Assembly: GCA_023406985.1 (NCBI GenBank) | Contig: JAEXTK010000102.1 | Span: 1-23,736 of the forward strand | Reading direction: 5' to 3' | DNA from: Spirochaetota bacterium | GTDB taxonomy: Bacteria; Spirochaetota; Spirochaetia; Treponematales; Breznakiellaceae | Length of the DNA: 23,736 bases | Part shown: one piece after another, positions 15,546 to 22,097 of the stretch | Layout: each line of letters begins with the position of its first letter | How positions within the stretch are numbered: position 1 is the stretch's first letter | Made by a program: the position numbers and the translations under genes | Notes under the pieces: model-generated | Told to the model about the DNA's origin: nothing | What the model saw: the letters and a program-made list of their open reading frames with translations, nothing else | Database searches by the model: none

Positions 15546-16532
15546 TTACTTCTCTCCCGGATACCGCACGCCCACGATCTTTCGGGCGGCGTCGAGCGTG
15601 GCCATGACCGCCACGCTGTCCGCGCGGGTCATCAGTCCGCTCTCCGTGCGGCCGGCGGCGACGCAGCGCTCCGCCTCCAGGGCCTGGTACTGCATGCCGC
15701 GGCCTTCGACCTTTTCCTCGTAGCGGCGCAGGACCTTGCCGTCCCGGCCGGTCACCGTGAAGGTGGTCTGGCAGTACCAGACGGAGTCCAGTTCGATGCG
15801 GCCTCTAGAGCCGATGACCGCCGCCCGGTTCGGGCCCAACGCGAGCATGTCGGTGAGGAGGGAAGCCTGCCGGCCGCCCTGCCACTCCAGGATGAGGGAA
15901 ACCCGCTCGTCCACGCCGAGGTCGGTGAGCTTCCCCGCGGCCTGTACCCGCGCGGGGGCGCCGAAGAGGGCGTGGGCGAAGGAGACGGGGTAGACGCCGA
16001 GGTCCAGGAGGGCGCCGCCGCCGAGTTCCGGCAGGTGGAGGCGCGGCGCGCGGTCCTTCGGGATGTACTGGCAGTGGTCGGCTTGGAGGGAGATAGGATC
16101 CCCGATCGTGCCTTCGGCGAGGACCTCTCGCAGGGCGACCATGGTGGGGAGGAAGCGCGTCCACATCGCCTCCATGAGGAAGAGGCCGCGCTTCTCGGCG
16201 AGCGCGACGAGGTCCTTCGCCTCGGCCGCGTTGAGGGTGAACGGCTTTTCCAGGAGGACGTGCTTGCCCGCCTCCAGGGCGGTCCGGGCGTTCGCGTGGT
16301 GGAAGGGGTGCGGCGTCGCCACGTACACGATGTCCACCGCGGGATCGGCGCAGAGGGCCTTGTAGCTCCCGTGTTTCCGGCCGATGCCGAATTCCCGGCC
16401 GAACGCGTCGGCGCTTTCCTGCGTCCGCGAACCCACGGCGGCGACGGCGAGCCCCGCGCCCTGGATGTCCTTGGTGAACGTCTTCGCTATGCCGCCGGTT
16501 CCGAGAATGCCCCAGCCCAAACCTACGCCCAT
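15546..16532 (-). CDS. Gfo/Idh/MocA-family oxidoreductase
   Basis: This 328-residue NAD(P)-dependent sugar or diol dehydrogenase has a Rossmann domain with WGILGTGGIA (7-16), the conserved VATPHPFHHANA and the substrate/cofactor motif LLEKPF (Glu95-Lys96-Pro97). The GFO/IDH/MocA C-terminal domain has GGGALLDLGVYPVSFAHALF, where the Asp and Tyr are in the usual catalytic places. 'ATPHPFHHANA..ALEAGKHVLLEKPF' resembles dihydrodiol/xylose-dehydrogenase-type members, so the substrate is probably a sugar or cyclic diol. Longer in-frame starts exist at 16544 and 16598, but ATG at 16532 has GGAGG 5 bases upstream and starts right before the Rossmann strand. It is first in an operon with the FMN reductase. 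The 232 bases upstream, up to the yciI-like gene, show only weak promoter-like AT-rich sequence around 16633-16661. Confidence 0.92.
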   Translation of the reverse strand: MGVGLGWGILGTGGIAKTFTKDIQGAGLAVAAVGSRTQESADAFGREFGIGRKHGSYKALCADPAVDIVYVATPHPFHHANARTALEAGKHVLLEKPFTLNAAEAKDLVALAEKRGLFLMEAMWTRFLPTMVALREVLAEGTIGDPISLQADHCQYIPKDRAPRLHLPELGGGALLDLGVYPVSFAHALFGAPARVQAAGKLTDLGVDERVSLILEWQGGRQASLLTDMLALGPNRAAVIGSRGRIELDSVWYCQTTFTVTGRDGKVLRRYEEKVEGRGMQYQALEAERCVAAGRTESGLMTRADSVAVMATLDAARKIVGVRYPGEK

Positions 16533-16764
16533 GGTAGCCTCCATACCCCGAATCCGTGCCGGGGTCTTGAGTATTGCCGGCGAGTCGGCGTCGGTCAAGC
16601 CGAGAACCGCCGACGGCTCGCGACGCTCGTATTTGAAGCATCGTCCTATTTCTTAATAGATTTATGGGGGTTCATGTCGAACCGGCCCGCGGCCGTTCGT
16701 CGTTCCGGTATACGGGCGGGGGGCTGGCTCGCCCGCCCGAAGGTATCGAACCAGGAGGAATGCG

Positions 16765-17199
16765 ATGCGCGTGATGGTGTTGGTCAAGGCGTCCAAGGAA
16801 AGCGAAGCGGGGGTCATGCCCGGCGAGAAGCTGCTCACCGACATGGGCGCCTTCAACGAAGAGCTCGTGAAGGCAGGGCTCATGCTGGCGGGCGAGGGCC
16901 TGCACCCGAGCAGCGCGGGCGTGCGGGTGCGCTACGCGAACGGGGCGACGAAGGTCGTCGACGGGCCCTTCGCCGAGACGAAGGAACTCGTGGCCGGCTT
17001 CTGGCTCTGGCAGGTGAGGGACATGGACGAGGCGATCGCATGGGCGAAGCGCATGCCGCAGGAACCGGGAATCGACGGCGAGGTGGAGATCCGCCGCGTC
17101 TTTGAGGCGGACGACTTCGGCGAGGCCCTCACCCCCGAACTGCGCGCCCAGGAAGACCGGCTCCGCGCCGAAACCGAAGCCCGGCAGAAGAAGGGCTGA
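16765..17199 (+). CDS. YciI-like protein with DGPF motif
   Basis: This 144-residue protein of the YCII/DGPF family has an N-terminal strand MRVMVLVKA, the helix KLLTDMGAFNEELVKAGLML and the signature VVDGPFAETKELVAGFWLW, with DGPF at 66-69 and ETKE at 71-74. A helix (DMDEAIAWAKRMP), a strand (GEVEIRRVF) and a charged C-terminal helix end it. The fold is a ferredoxin-like dimer; functions are mostly unknown. Genes of this family often sit beside an ECF sigma-factor gene, but none is here. A strong AGGAGG about 7 bases before the ATG fixes the start. The gene stands alone, divergent from the Gfo/Idh/MocA operon, and ends 4 bases before a GC-rich hairpin. Confidence 0.92.
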   Translation: MRVMVLVKASKESEAGVMPGEKLLTDMGAFNEELVKAGLMLAGEGLHPSSAGVRVRYANGATKVVDGPFAETKELVAGFWLWQVRDMDEAIAWAKRMPQEPGIDGEVEIRRVFEADDFGEALTPELRAQEDRLRAETEARQKKG

Positions 17200-17202
17200 G
17201 CG

Positions 17203-17218
17203 CGGCGGTTTACCGCCG
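17203..17218 (+). terminator. GC hairpin after the yciI-like gene, weak terminator
   Basis: CGGCGG-TTTA-CCGCCG forms a 6-bp all-GC stem with a 4-base loop, starting 4 bases after the stop codon. No T-run follows, so it may only slow polymerase or protect the 3' end. Confidence 0.4.
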
Positions 17219-17231
17219 ACGCGGCTCGATG

Positions 17232-17280
17232 GGCGCACCGCGATGGGCGCCCGAGATCGGCGCACCGCGATGGGCGTCCG
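17232..17280. repeat. 27-bp-period direct repeat
   Basis: GGCGCACCGCGATGGGCG plus YCCG occurs at 17232-17253 and again at 17259-17280 with one mismatch over 22 bases. It lies between the yciI-like gene and the convergent SDR. No gene is credible in this 117-base gap. Confidence 0.6.
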
Positions 17281-17316
17281 CGTCCGGGCGTTCGATCCCG
17301 CCGCGGAGCGCCCGGG

Positions 17317-18183
17317 TCATGCGGGCACCGGCGTCTCCGGGGCGCCGGTCAAGGCTTCGCTCGTTGCCCAGAGCCGCGCCGCGGCCGCGTCGTCGCGTGC
17401 GCGGGCGGACGTCTTCGCGATCTTCCGTCGGTAGAAATACGCGCCGCTGACGTCGGCGACCTCGGGAGCGGTGGCCAGATAGATCGCCGTGTCCGCCCCC
17501 GCTTCGGGCGTCTGGAAGAAGGGCCGGAGCAGGCCCATGACGGTCCGGCCGAAGCCGGTCTCCCGATCGACTCCCATGTTCGTCCCCACCGCCCCGGGGT
17601 TGAGGCAATTGGCCGTCGCGCCGGTCCCCGCCAGCCTGCGGGCGAGTTCCCGCGTGAAGAGGATGTTGGCGAGCTTGGACTGCCCGTAGGCGCCGAAGGC
17701 GGAGTACGACTTTACGAGCCGGAGGTCGTCCCAGTGGATGCGCCCCACCTTGTGGGCCCCCGAGGAGACGACGACGATCCTACCGCGGGCCTTTTTGACG
17801 AGAGGCAGGACCAGGACCGTGAGGAGGAAGTGCCCCAGGTGGTTCACGCCGAACTGGAGCTCGAAGCCGTCGGCCGTCTCCTTCCGTTCGGGACTGATGA
17901 GGCCCGCGTTGGCGACGAGCACGTCCAGTCCGTCGAGCCTGCCGCGGAGCCGTTCGGCGCACGAGCGTACGCTCGCGAGGTTCGCGAGGTCGCAGACCTC
18001 GAGTTCGATCCCGCCTGCCGCGTCCGGGACCGCCGTCTTCGCGGCCGCGAGCGCGGCGCCGCCCCGTTCCGCGTTCCTGCACAGCATGACCACCCGATAG
18101 CCCGCGCGGGCCAAGGCCACGGAGGTCGCGAATCCCATACCCGAATTGGCGCCCGTCACCACGGCGCATTTTGCTTCGACCAT
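17317..18183 (-). CDS. SDR-family oxidoreductase (retinol-dehydrogenase-like)
   Basis: This 288-residue short-chain dehydrogenase has a complete active site: TGANSGMG (10-17), VCDLANLASVR (binding the adenine), ANAG (91-94), the Ser in VVVSSGAH, and Tyr166 and Lys170 in AYGQSKLAN. 'FGVNHLGHFLLT' and 'CLNPGAVGTNM' are typical of the retinol dehydrogenase/WWOX/protochlorophyllide-reductase-like branch, common in bacteria with unknown substrates. ATG at 18183 has TAGGA upstream and starts directly before the Rossmann strand; in-frame starts farther upstream add 47 residues of poor composition. It diverges from the ADC-like operon across 160 bases that hold a 21-bp dispersed repeat, an inverted repeat and a palindromic operator. 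The C-terminus is convergent with the yciI-like gene. Confidence 0.92.
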   Translation of the reverse strand: MVEAKCAVVTGANSGMGFATSVALARAGYRVVMLCRNAERGGAALAAAKTAVPDAAGGIELEVCDLANLASVRSCAERLRGRLDGLDVLVANAGLISPERKETADGFELQFGVNHLGHFLLTVLVLPLVKKARGRIVVVSSGAHKVGRIHWDDLRLVKSYSAFGAYGQSKLANILFTRELARRLAGTGATANCLNPGAVGTNMGVDRETGFGRTVMGLLRPFFQTPEAGADTAIYLATAPEVADVSGAYFYRRKIAKTSARARDDAAAARLWATSEALTGAPETPVPA

Positions 18184-18220
18184 GCTTCCTAAGATACGCA
18201 GAAGTTCCGCTGCCGTCACG

Positions 18221-18241
18221 TTCCCCAATCTTCGGGACACT
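18221..18241. repeat. 21-bp dispersed repeat, copy 2
   Basis: This is identical over 21 bases to 2899-2919. Here it lies between divergent genes, just upstream of the SDR start, and its CCCCAATC end also forms one arm of an inverted repeat. Confidence 0.75.
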
Positions 18242-18265
18242 CGCGGGAACCTGCGGCGATTGGGG
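18223..18265. repeat. Inverted repeat with 8-bp arms
   Basis: CCCCAATC (18223-18230) and GATTGGGG (18258-18265) are perfect inverted arms, 27 bases apart, in the divergent promoter region. It may be a regulatory site or the relic of a small mobile repeat. Confidence 0.4.
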
Positions 18266-18282
18266 CGCTCGCGCGTTTCCGC

Positions 18283-18311
18283 TTGCGGGAACGGCGAAGT
18301 CGCCATAATAT
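18283..18311 (+). promoter_or_regulatory. Promoter of the ADC-like/reductase operon
   Basis: TTGCGG (18283-18288), a 17-base spacer and TAATAT (18306-18311) precede the ATG at 18344. A palindrome abuts and overlaps the -10 box, so bound regulator would block polymerase. Confidence 0.6.
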
Positions 18312-18323
18312 GACCGAAGGTCA
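18311..18323. promoter_or_regulatory. Palindromic operator, probable TetR-family site
   Basis: TGACC-GAA-GGTCA is a perfect inverted repeat with 5-bp arms and a 3-bp centre, overlapping the -10 box and transcription start. A further TAATA/TATTA pair flanks it, off-register by one base. TetR-family regulators often use TGACC-N3-GGTCA-like sites. The TetR gene at 20269-20829 is the only TetR-type regulator nearby. Confidence 0.5.
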
Positions 18324-18343
18324 CTATTAAGGAGACTGCCTCT

Positions 18344-19210
18344 ATGGAACCGAGCTTCGATATCCCCGATCGACTGACGGAAAACGACGACGCGTTTACC
18401 GCTCCCCTCTTCGCCGGCCTCGGCGCCCGGCGGGCGAAGGAGCCCCTCGTCCTGAACGGAGCGGCGCGCGATTATCGCTTCCCGACGCTCTACGCGGACG
18501 TGCGATGCGCGGTCGCGATCTTCCATTGCCGCAGGGAAGCCGCCCGCGCCCTCGTGCAGGAGGCGCTCGGGAAGTCCGCCGAGCCGCCGCGCATGCTCGG
18601 GGGAAGGTCCATCGTGGCGATCTCCTGCTACGAATACCGGAACGTGCGGGGCGTGCGGCCCTACAACGAGATCGCCGTCGCCGTGCCGGTGAACCTGGCC
18701 GGAAAACCGGGCCTTCCCGTGCTCGGCGCCTTCGCGGCCGGAGGCGACGCGGGCTACTACATCGCCGCCATGCCGGTGACCTCGGAAGAGAACCGGCTCC
18801 GCGGACACCATTTCTGGAACCTGCCCAAGATCACCCGCGGCATCGACATAGACGAGGGGAGCGGCTTCTGCCGCTTCACGAGCCGCGACGAGGACGGAAG
18901 CCTGGATTTCAGCCTCCAAGTGCCGACGCGGGGGAAACGGAAGCTCTTCTCCGTGCGGTCCTTCCTGGCGGTGAACAAGGGCGGCGTCCTCCGCTGCCCG
19001 ACCGCCTTCGAGGGGGACTTCCAAGTCGGCGTGGACGCGGCCACCCTCTTCGGCGGCTCGCGCGCGGCGCCCGCGCTCACGCTCGGGAAGGGCGCGGTGT
19101 CGGACGTGCTCAGGAGACTGGGGACGGAGCTTACCCCGCTCCAGACGCGGTACGCCGCCACGATGAATTCTTATTTCGACCTGCCCTCCGGGGCGCACGA
19201 GGGGGACTGA
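18344..19210 (+). CDS. Acetoacetate-decarboxylase-like protein
   Basis: This 288-residue protein has the fold signature of the acetoacetate decarboxylase (ADC) superfamily. YNEIAVAVPVNL (107-118) and YYIAAMPVTSEENRLRGHHF (138-157) form the central barrel. WNLPKITRGID (158-168) carries Lys162 in the place of the ADC 'FPK' Schiff-base lysine. Not all members decarboxylate acetoacetate; some are aldolase-dehydratases, and the substrate here is unknown. AAGGAG lies about 9 bases before the ATG. It is the first of two genes, with only one base between its stop and the ketopantoate-reductase-like start, so translation is coupled. The promoter carries a TGACC-N3-GGTCA operator. Confidence 0.8.
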   Translation: MEPSFDIPDRLTENDDAFTAPLFAGLGARRAKEPLVLNGAARDYRFPTLYADVRCAVAIFHCRREAARALVQEALGKSAEPPRMLGGRSIVAISCYEYRNVRGVRPYNEIAVAVPVNLAGKPGLPVLGAFAAGGDAGYYIAAMPVTSEENRLRGHHFWNLPKITRGIDIDEGSGFCRFTSRDEDGSLDFSLQVPTRGKRKLFSVRSFLAVNKGGVLRCPTAFEGDFQVGVDAATLFGGSRAAPALTLGKGAVSDVLRRLGTELTPLQTRYAATMNSYFDLPSGAHEGD

Positions 19211-19211
19211 C

Positions 19212-20240
19212 ATGGCCATCGGCAAGATCGTGTTCGTCGGCGCGGGCGCCATCGGCGGCAGCGTCGCGGCCTGGACCGCGGAGAAACGAGGCGAGGTGTA
19301 CTGCTACGACCGGAGCGAGGTCCTGGACGCGATCGCGGCGGAGGGCATCCGGCACTACGACGGCGCCCTCGGCCCCGCCCGGGCGGCCGCGGTCAAGGTC
19401 GGAATCCTCCGCAGCCTTGAAGGCCTCGGCGAGGATGACGTCCTCGTCTTCGGCGTGAAGAACTTCAGCCTGGACGCCGTCGCCTCCGAGGCGAGCCGGG
19501 CGACGGGCGGACGGCCCTTCGCCCTCTCCATGGCCAACGGCCTGGAGAACCAGAGCATCCTTCCCCGGCACTTCGGCCGCTGCGCCTACGCGGTGGTCGG
19601 CTACAACGCCTGGCTCGACGCGCCCGCCTTCGTCGGATGGCAGAGCCGGGGGCCCCTCGTCCTCGGCAGCCCGGACCCGGCCCAGGCCCGCCTCGTCGCG
19701 GAGCTCGTCGCGATTTTCGCGGAGAGTCTTGCGGCCGAGGCGACCGACCGCCTGCAGGACGCCGCCCATTCCAAGCTCGTCGTGAACCTCGTCAACACGA
19801 TCACGACGTTGGTGGGGCAGGGGTACCGGCCGATCACGGACATCGCCTCCCTGCAGCGCCTCGTCTCCCGTACGCTCTATGAGGGCGTCCGCGTGGTGGA
19901 GGCCGCCGGTTTCCGCGAGTACCACGTCGGCGCCATGCCGGGCTTCTCCAAGATCCGGGCGGCGGCGACCCTGCCGGCCATCCTCACGCGGGGCATGTTC
20001 AAGAAGAGCCTCGCCAAGATGGTGAAGTCGAGCATGAGCCAGGACGTCATCCTGCGGGGCGGGACGGTCACCGAGCTGGAATCCCTGACGGGCTACATCG
20101 TGACCCTCGCGGAAAAGGTCGGCGTGGACGCGCCCTACAACGCCGCCCTCCTCAGGATCGCGCGGAGCGCGTTCTCCCGGCCCGGCTTCCGGCCGATGGA
20201 ACCGCGAGACCTGCTGAAGGCCGTCGAGGCGGGTACCTGA
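19212..20240 (+). CDS. Ketopantoate-reductase-family (ApbA/PanE-like) oxidoreductase
   Basis: This 342-residue NAD(P)H-dependent enzyme has the dinucleotide motif VGAGAIGGS (9-17), Lys83 in GVKNF, Asn109 in MANGLEN, and the catalytic helix AAHSKLVVNLVNTITTL with Lys188, Asn192 and Asn195. The C-terminal helical domain ends TELESLTGYIVTLAEKVGVDAPYN, the family's usual 'E-ID.L.G.vv..g...g..tP.n' pattern. It is longer than the roughly 300-residue PanE and has an inserted segment (IRAAATLPAILTRGMFKKSLA), so a substrate other than ketopantoate is likely. No pan genes are nearby. One base separates it from the ADC-like gene, suggesting consecutive steps on one keto acid. A tetR 3'-end repeat begins one base after its stop. 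Confidence 0.88.
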   Translation: MAIGKIVFVGAGAIGGSVAAWTAEKRGEVYCYDRSEVLDAIAAEGIRHYDGALGPARAAAVKVGILRSLEGLGEDDVLVFGVKNFSLDAVASEASRATGGRPFALSMANGLENQSILPRHFGRCAYAVVGYNAWLDAPAFVGWQSRGPLVLGSPDPAQARLVAELVAIFAESLAAEATDRLQDAAHSKLVVNLVNTITTLVGQGYRPITDIASLQRLVSRTLYEGVRVVEAAGFREYHVGAMPGFSKIRAAATLPAILTRGMFKKSLAKMVKSSMSQDVILRGGTVTELESLTGYIVTLAEKVGVDAPYNAALLRIARSAFSRPGFRPMEPRDLLKAVEAGT

Positions 20241-20241
20241 G

Positions 20242-20296
20242 GGAACGCGGCGCGCGGAGGGACGGAGCTTACGGCTCGCAGTCGAAGAAGCGTTTG
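20242..20296. repeat. Duplicated junction, copy A (tetR 3' end and flank)
   Basis: GGAACGCGGCGCGCGGAGGG and the following bases, through the last codons of tetR (RFFDCEP-stop), recur at 22013-22083. The first 22 bases differ at one position. The block starts right after the reductase stop codon. Confidence 0.7.
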
Positions 20297-20829
20297 AGGA
20301 GGTCCTCCAGCATGGCTCGGGCCTCCTCGTCGGACGCGATCCGTCCCTCCGCGACGCGGTAGGAGCAGATATCCAGGGCCGCGGCCACGAGGATCTCGGC
20401 GTAGGTTTCCAGATCGGTCACCGGGTAGCGGGCATCCCTCCGGTAATACGTCTCCATGAGGGGCAGGAAGGCGCTCCGCGCGCGCGCGGCGTACGCGAAG
20501 GTCGACGTCCTCCGGTAGGCGGCCCGCAGTTCCGCGAGGAAGAGCTTCCGGCCGGAAAAGAAGGCCAGGACGGCGGCCGCGATCGCGCGGATGCGGGGTT
20601 TCCCGCCGTCGCCGGCCACCGCGGCGGCGAGGGCTTCAGCCTCCGGCACGAAGAGCGTGTCCACGAGGGCTTCCTTGGAAGGAAAATAGCGGTAGAACGT
20701 TCCCTTCGCCACGCCGCATCGCCGCGCGATATCCGCGACCGAGGTCGCCGCGACCCCGCGCTCGGCGAACAGGCTGCCGGCCGCCGCGACGATGGCTTCC
20801 GCCGATGTTTTCTTCGGTGCTCCCCGCAT
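20269..20829 (-). CDS. TetR-family transcriptional regulator
   Basis: This 186-residue repressor has an N-terminal TetR helix-turn-helix: IVAAAGSLFAERGVAATSVADIARRCGV, then AKGTFYRYFPSKEALV (about 12-57). A helical ligand-binding domain follows and ends LLKRFFDCEP. The ATG at 20829 has AGGA about 6 bases upstream. It follows the small gene at 20839-21054 on the same strand after 9 bases and is convergent with the reductase. It is the natural candidate to bind TGACC-N3-GGTCA at 18311 and perhaps the GTTAC-G-GTAAC palindrome at 21071 upstream of its own operon. The ligand is unknown. Its 3' end exists in a second, remnant copy at 22013-22083. Confidence 0.95.
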   Translation of the reverse strand: MRGAPKKTSAEAIVAAAGSLFAERGVAATSVADIARRCGVAKGTFYRYFPSKEALVDTLFVPEAEALAAAVAGDGGKPRIRAIAAAVLAFFSGRKLFLAELRAAYRRTSTFAYAARARSAFLPLMETYYRRDARYPVTDLETYAEILVAAALDICSYRVAEGRIASDEEARAMLEDLLKRFFDCEP

Positions 20830-20838
20830 GGCGAAATC

Positions 20839-21054
20839 CTATTTGTTGTGCCGATTGCTGATTCGCTTGCGATGGCTCAAGAGGAGTCTCTTCGCCTTCT
20901 TGAAGTCGCGGTCATCTACGGAAAGCACCAAGCCGTCCTCCGACGGGACCTGCTTGCCCTTTGAAAGCGTCTGGTAGGGGATGTCGTTCTCCTTGAGCAG
21001 CTCCGCGAACGGCTTCAGCTTTTCCTGATCTTCAAAGGTCCAGAGTATCGGCAA
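20839..21054 (-). CDS. Small DUF2007-like protein with TTG start
   Basis: I do not firmly recognise this roughly 71-residue protein. It begins MPILWTFEDQEKLKPFAELL, has a central KENDIPYQTLSKGKQVP, a strand GLVLSVDDRDFKKAKRLLL and a very basic tail SHRKRISNRHNK. The pattern (short strand, 'E..K..AELLK..DIPY', then 'V...D...AK.LL') resembles small ferredoxin-fold proteins of the DUF2007 'putative signal-transducing' type. No ATG fits: TTG at 21054 with a G-run 6-8 bases upstream is the best start, and a longer in-frame reading to 21213 has poor composition. A TATACT box (minus strand, 21091-21086) and the palindrome GTTAC-G-GTAAC (21071-21081) lie upstream. It forms an operon with tetR, 9 bases downstream. 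Confidence 0.6.
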   Translation of the reverse strand: MPILWTFEDQEKLKPFAELLKENDIPYQTLSKGKQVPSEDGLVLSVDDRDFKKAKRLLLSHRKRISNRHNK

Positions 21055-21070
21055 TGCGGCCCCCCGTTTC

Positions 21071-21091
21071 GTTACGGTAACCTCCAGTATA
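21071..21091 (-). promoter_or_regulatory. -10 box and palindrome upstream of the small gene and tetR
   Basis: On the minus strand TATACT (21091-21086) is followed by the perfect 11-bp palindrome GTTAC-G-GTAAC (21071-21081), placed over the expected transcription start. No strong -35 box is seen. It could be the TetR autoregulation site, although it differs from TGACC-N3-GGTCA at 18311. Confidence 0.4.
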
Positions 21092-21224
21092 CCGAAAGAG
21101 TCGGGCGTCGTCTCCGTGCGTGTGCACGCGATTTTGTCGCGTTCGCCCCCTCCGTTTGGCGCCGTTCGCCGTCGCGGCCGCCTCGCGTTGACGTACCTTA
21201 CCGCCATCGGCAAGGAGGAAACGT

Positions 21225-22010
21225 ATGTTGTTGCAGGAAAGGGTAGCGTTGGTGTACGGGGCCGGCGGAGCGGTCGGGGGAGCCGTCGCGAGGGCCTTCG
21301 CCCGCAACGGGGCCGCGGTGGTCCTGGCCGGAAGGAGCGCCGCCGCGCTCGAAGCGACGGCGGACCAGATCCGAGCCAAGGGCGGGCAGACGGAAGTCGC
21401 GCCGGTGGATGCCCTGGACGGGCCGGCGATCGAACGGCACCTGGCCGGCATCGTCGAGCGGTTCGGGCCGGTGACGCTCATGTTCAACGCCATCAGCTGG
21501 GCCGACACGCAGGGGGAGGCCCTGGTGGATATGGAGTACCGGCGCTTCGTCGACTGCATCGAGCTCGGCCTGCGGACCTGGTTCTTGACGGGGACCGCCA
21601 CGGCCCGGCAGATGATCCGTCACGGCGGCGGCACCATCCTGGGCATCACCGCCAACGCCGCCCGGTATCCCTACGCCATGGTCGGGGGTTTCGGCGTGGC
21701 GTGCGCGGCCGTGGAACACTTCCTCCGCCAGCTCGCGGTGGAGACCGGTCCCCGCGGGGTGCGCGTCTGCTTCGTCCGTTCGGCAGGCTCCCCCGACGCC
21801 CCGGGAGTACGGGAGGCCTTCAAGCTGCGCGCCCAGGAGACCGGCGTCACGCTGGAGGAGGTCCTGCGCGATGCGGGTTCCGGGAGTCCGCTCCGGCACC
21901 TGCCCTTGTTGGACGAGGTCGCCGACGCCGCGGTGCTCCTGGCTTCCGATCTGGCGCGGGGAATGACCGCGACGCTCGCCAACGTGACCTGCGGCGCCCA
22001 GGTCGATTGA
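21225..22010 (+). CDS. SDR-family protein with degenerate catalytic motifs
   Basis: This 261-residue protein has the SDR Rossmann fold but unusual signature sites. The nucleotide loop is YGAGGAVG (11-18) and the NNAG site reads FNAIS (87-91). The Y-x3-K active site is replaced in the aligned place by GGFGVACAAVEHF, with Phe156 for Tyr and Cys160 for Lys. The C-terminal part (DEVADAAVLLASDLARGMTA, then TLANVTCG) is normal for SDRs. Related SDR groups carrying 'GFGVACAAVE' exist, as far as I recall, so this may be a subfamily trait rather than decay. Classical proton relay is unlikely; it may bind ligand or use another mechanism. AAGGAGG precedes the ATG. It diverges from the small gene/tetR operon. 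Confidence 0.88.
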   Translation: MLLQERVALVYGAGGAVGGAVARAFARNGAAVVLAGRSAAALEATADQIRAKGGQTEVAPVDALDGPAIERHLAGIVERFGPVTLMFNAISWADTQGEALVDMEYRRFVDCIELGLRTWFLTGTATARQMIRHGGGTILGITANAARYPYAMVGGFGVACAAVEHFLRQLAVETGPRGVRVCFVRSAGSPDAPGVREAFKLRAQETGVTLEEVLRDAGSGSPLRHLPLLDEVADAAVLLASDLARGMTATLANVTCGAQVD

Positions 22011-22012
22011 CC

Positions 22013-22083
22013 GGAACGCAGCGCGCGGAGGGACAGAGCTCAGAGCTCGCAGAGCTCAGGGCTCGCAATCGAAGAACCGTTCG
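22013..22083. repeat. Duplicated junction, copy B: tetR 3'-end remnant
   Basis: This copy of 20242-20296 begins 2 bases after the SDR stop codon. On the minus strand it still encodes RFFDCEP followed by a stop (22076-22056). Every base difference from the tetR codons is synonymous (cgg/cgc, gat/gac, ccc/ccg). It also carries an internal tandem duplication of a 16-bp unit: CAGAGCTCAGAGCTCG at 22034-22049 and CAGAGCTCAGGGCTCG at 22050-22065. Upstream tetR sequence is absent and the Crp-type gene begins instead. Confidence 0.7.
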
Positions 22084-22089
22084 TATAAG
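22084..22089 (+). promoter_or_regulatory. -10-like box of the Crp/Fnr-type gene, leaderless geometry
   Basis: TATAAG is followed by 8 bases and the ATG at 22098. No ribosome site and no clear -35 box are seen. It sits at the broken edge of the tetR remnant, so the promoter may have been created by the rearrangement. Confidence 0.35.
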
Positions 22090-22097
22090 CTTGCCCC

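Noticed and set aside
15165..17105. A 646-codon plus-strand open frame across the FMN reductase and Gfo/Idh/MocA genes
   Set aside because: Low-complexity composition; both minus-strand genes have full motifs and ribosome sites.
22041..22065. CRISPR-like short repeats around GAGCTC
   Set aside because: Only two 16-bp units without spacers; explained as a tandem duplication inside the tetR remnant.
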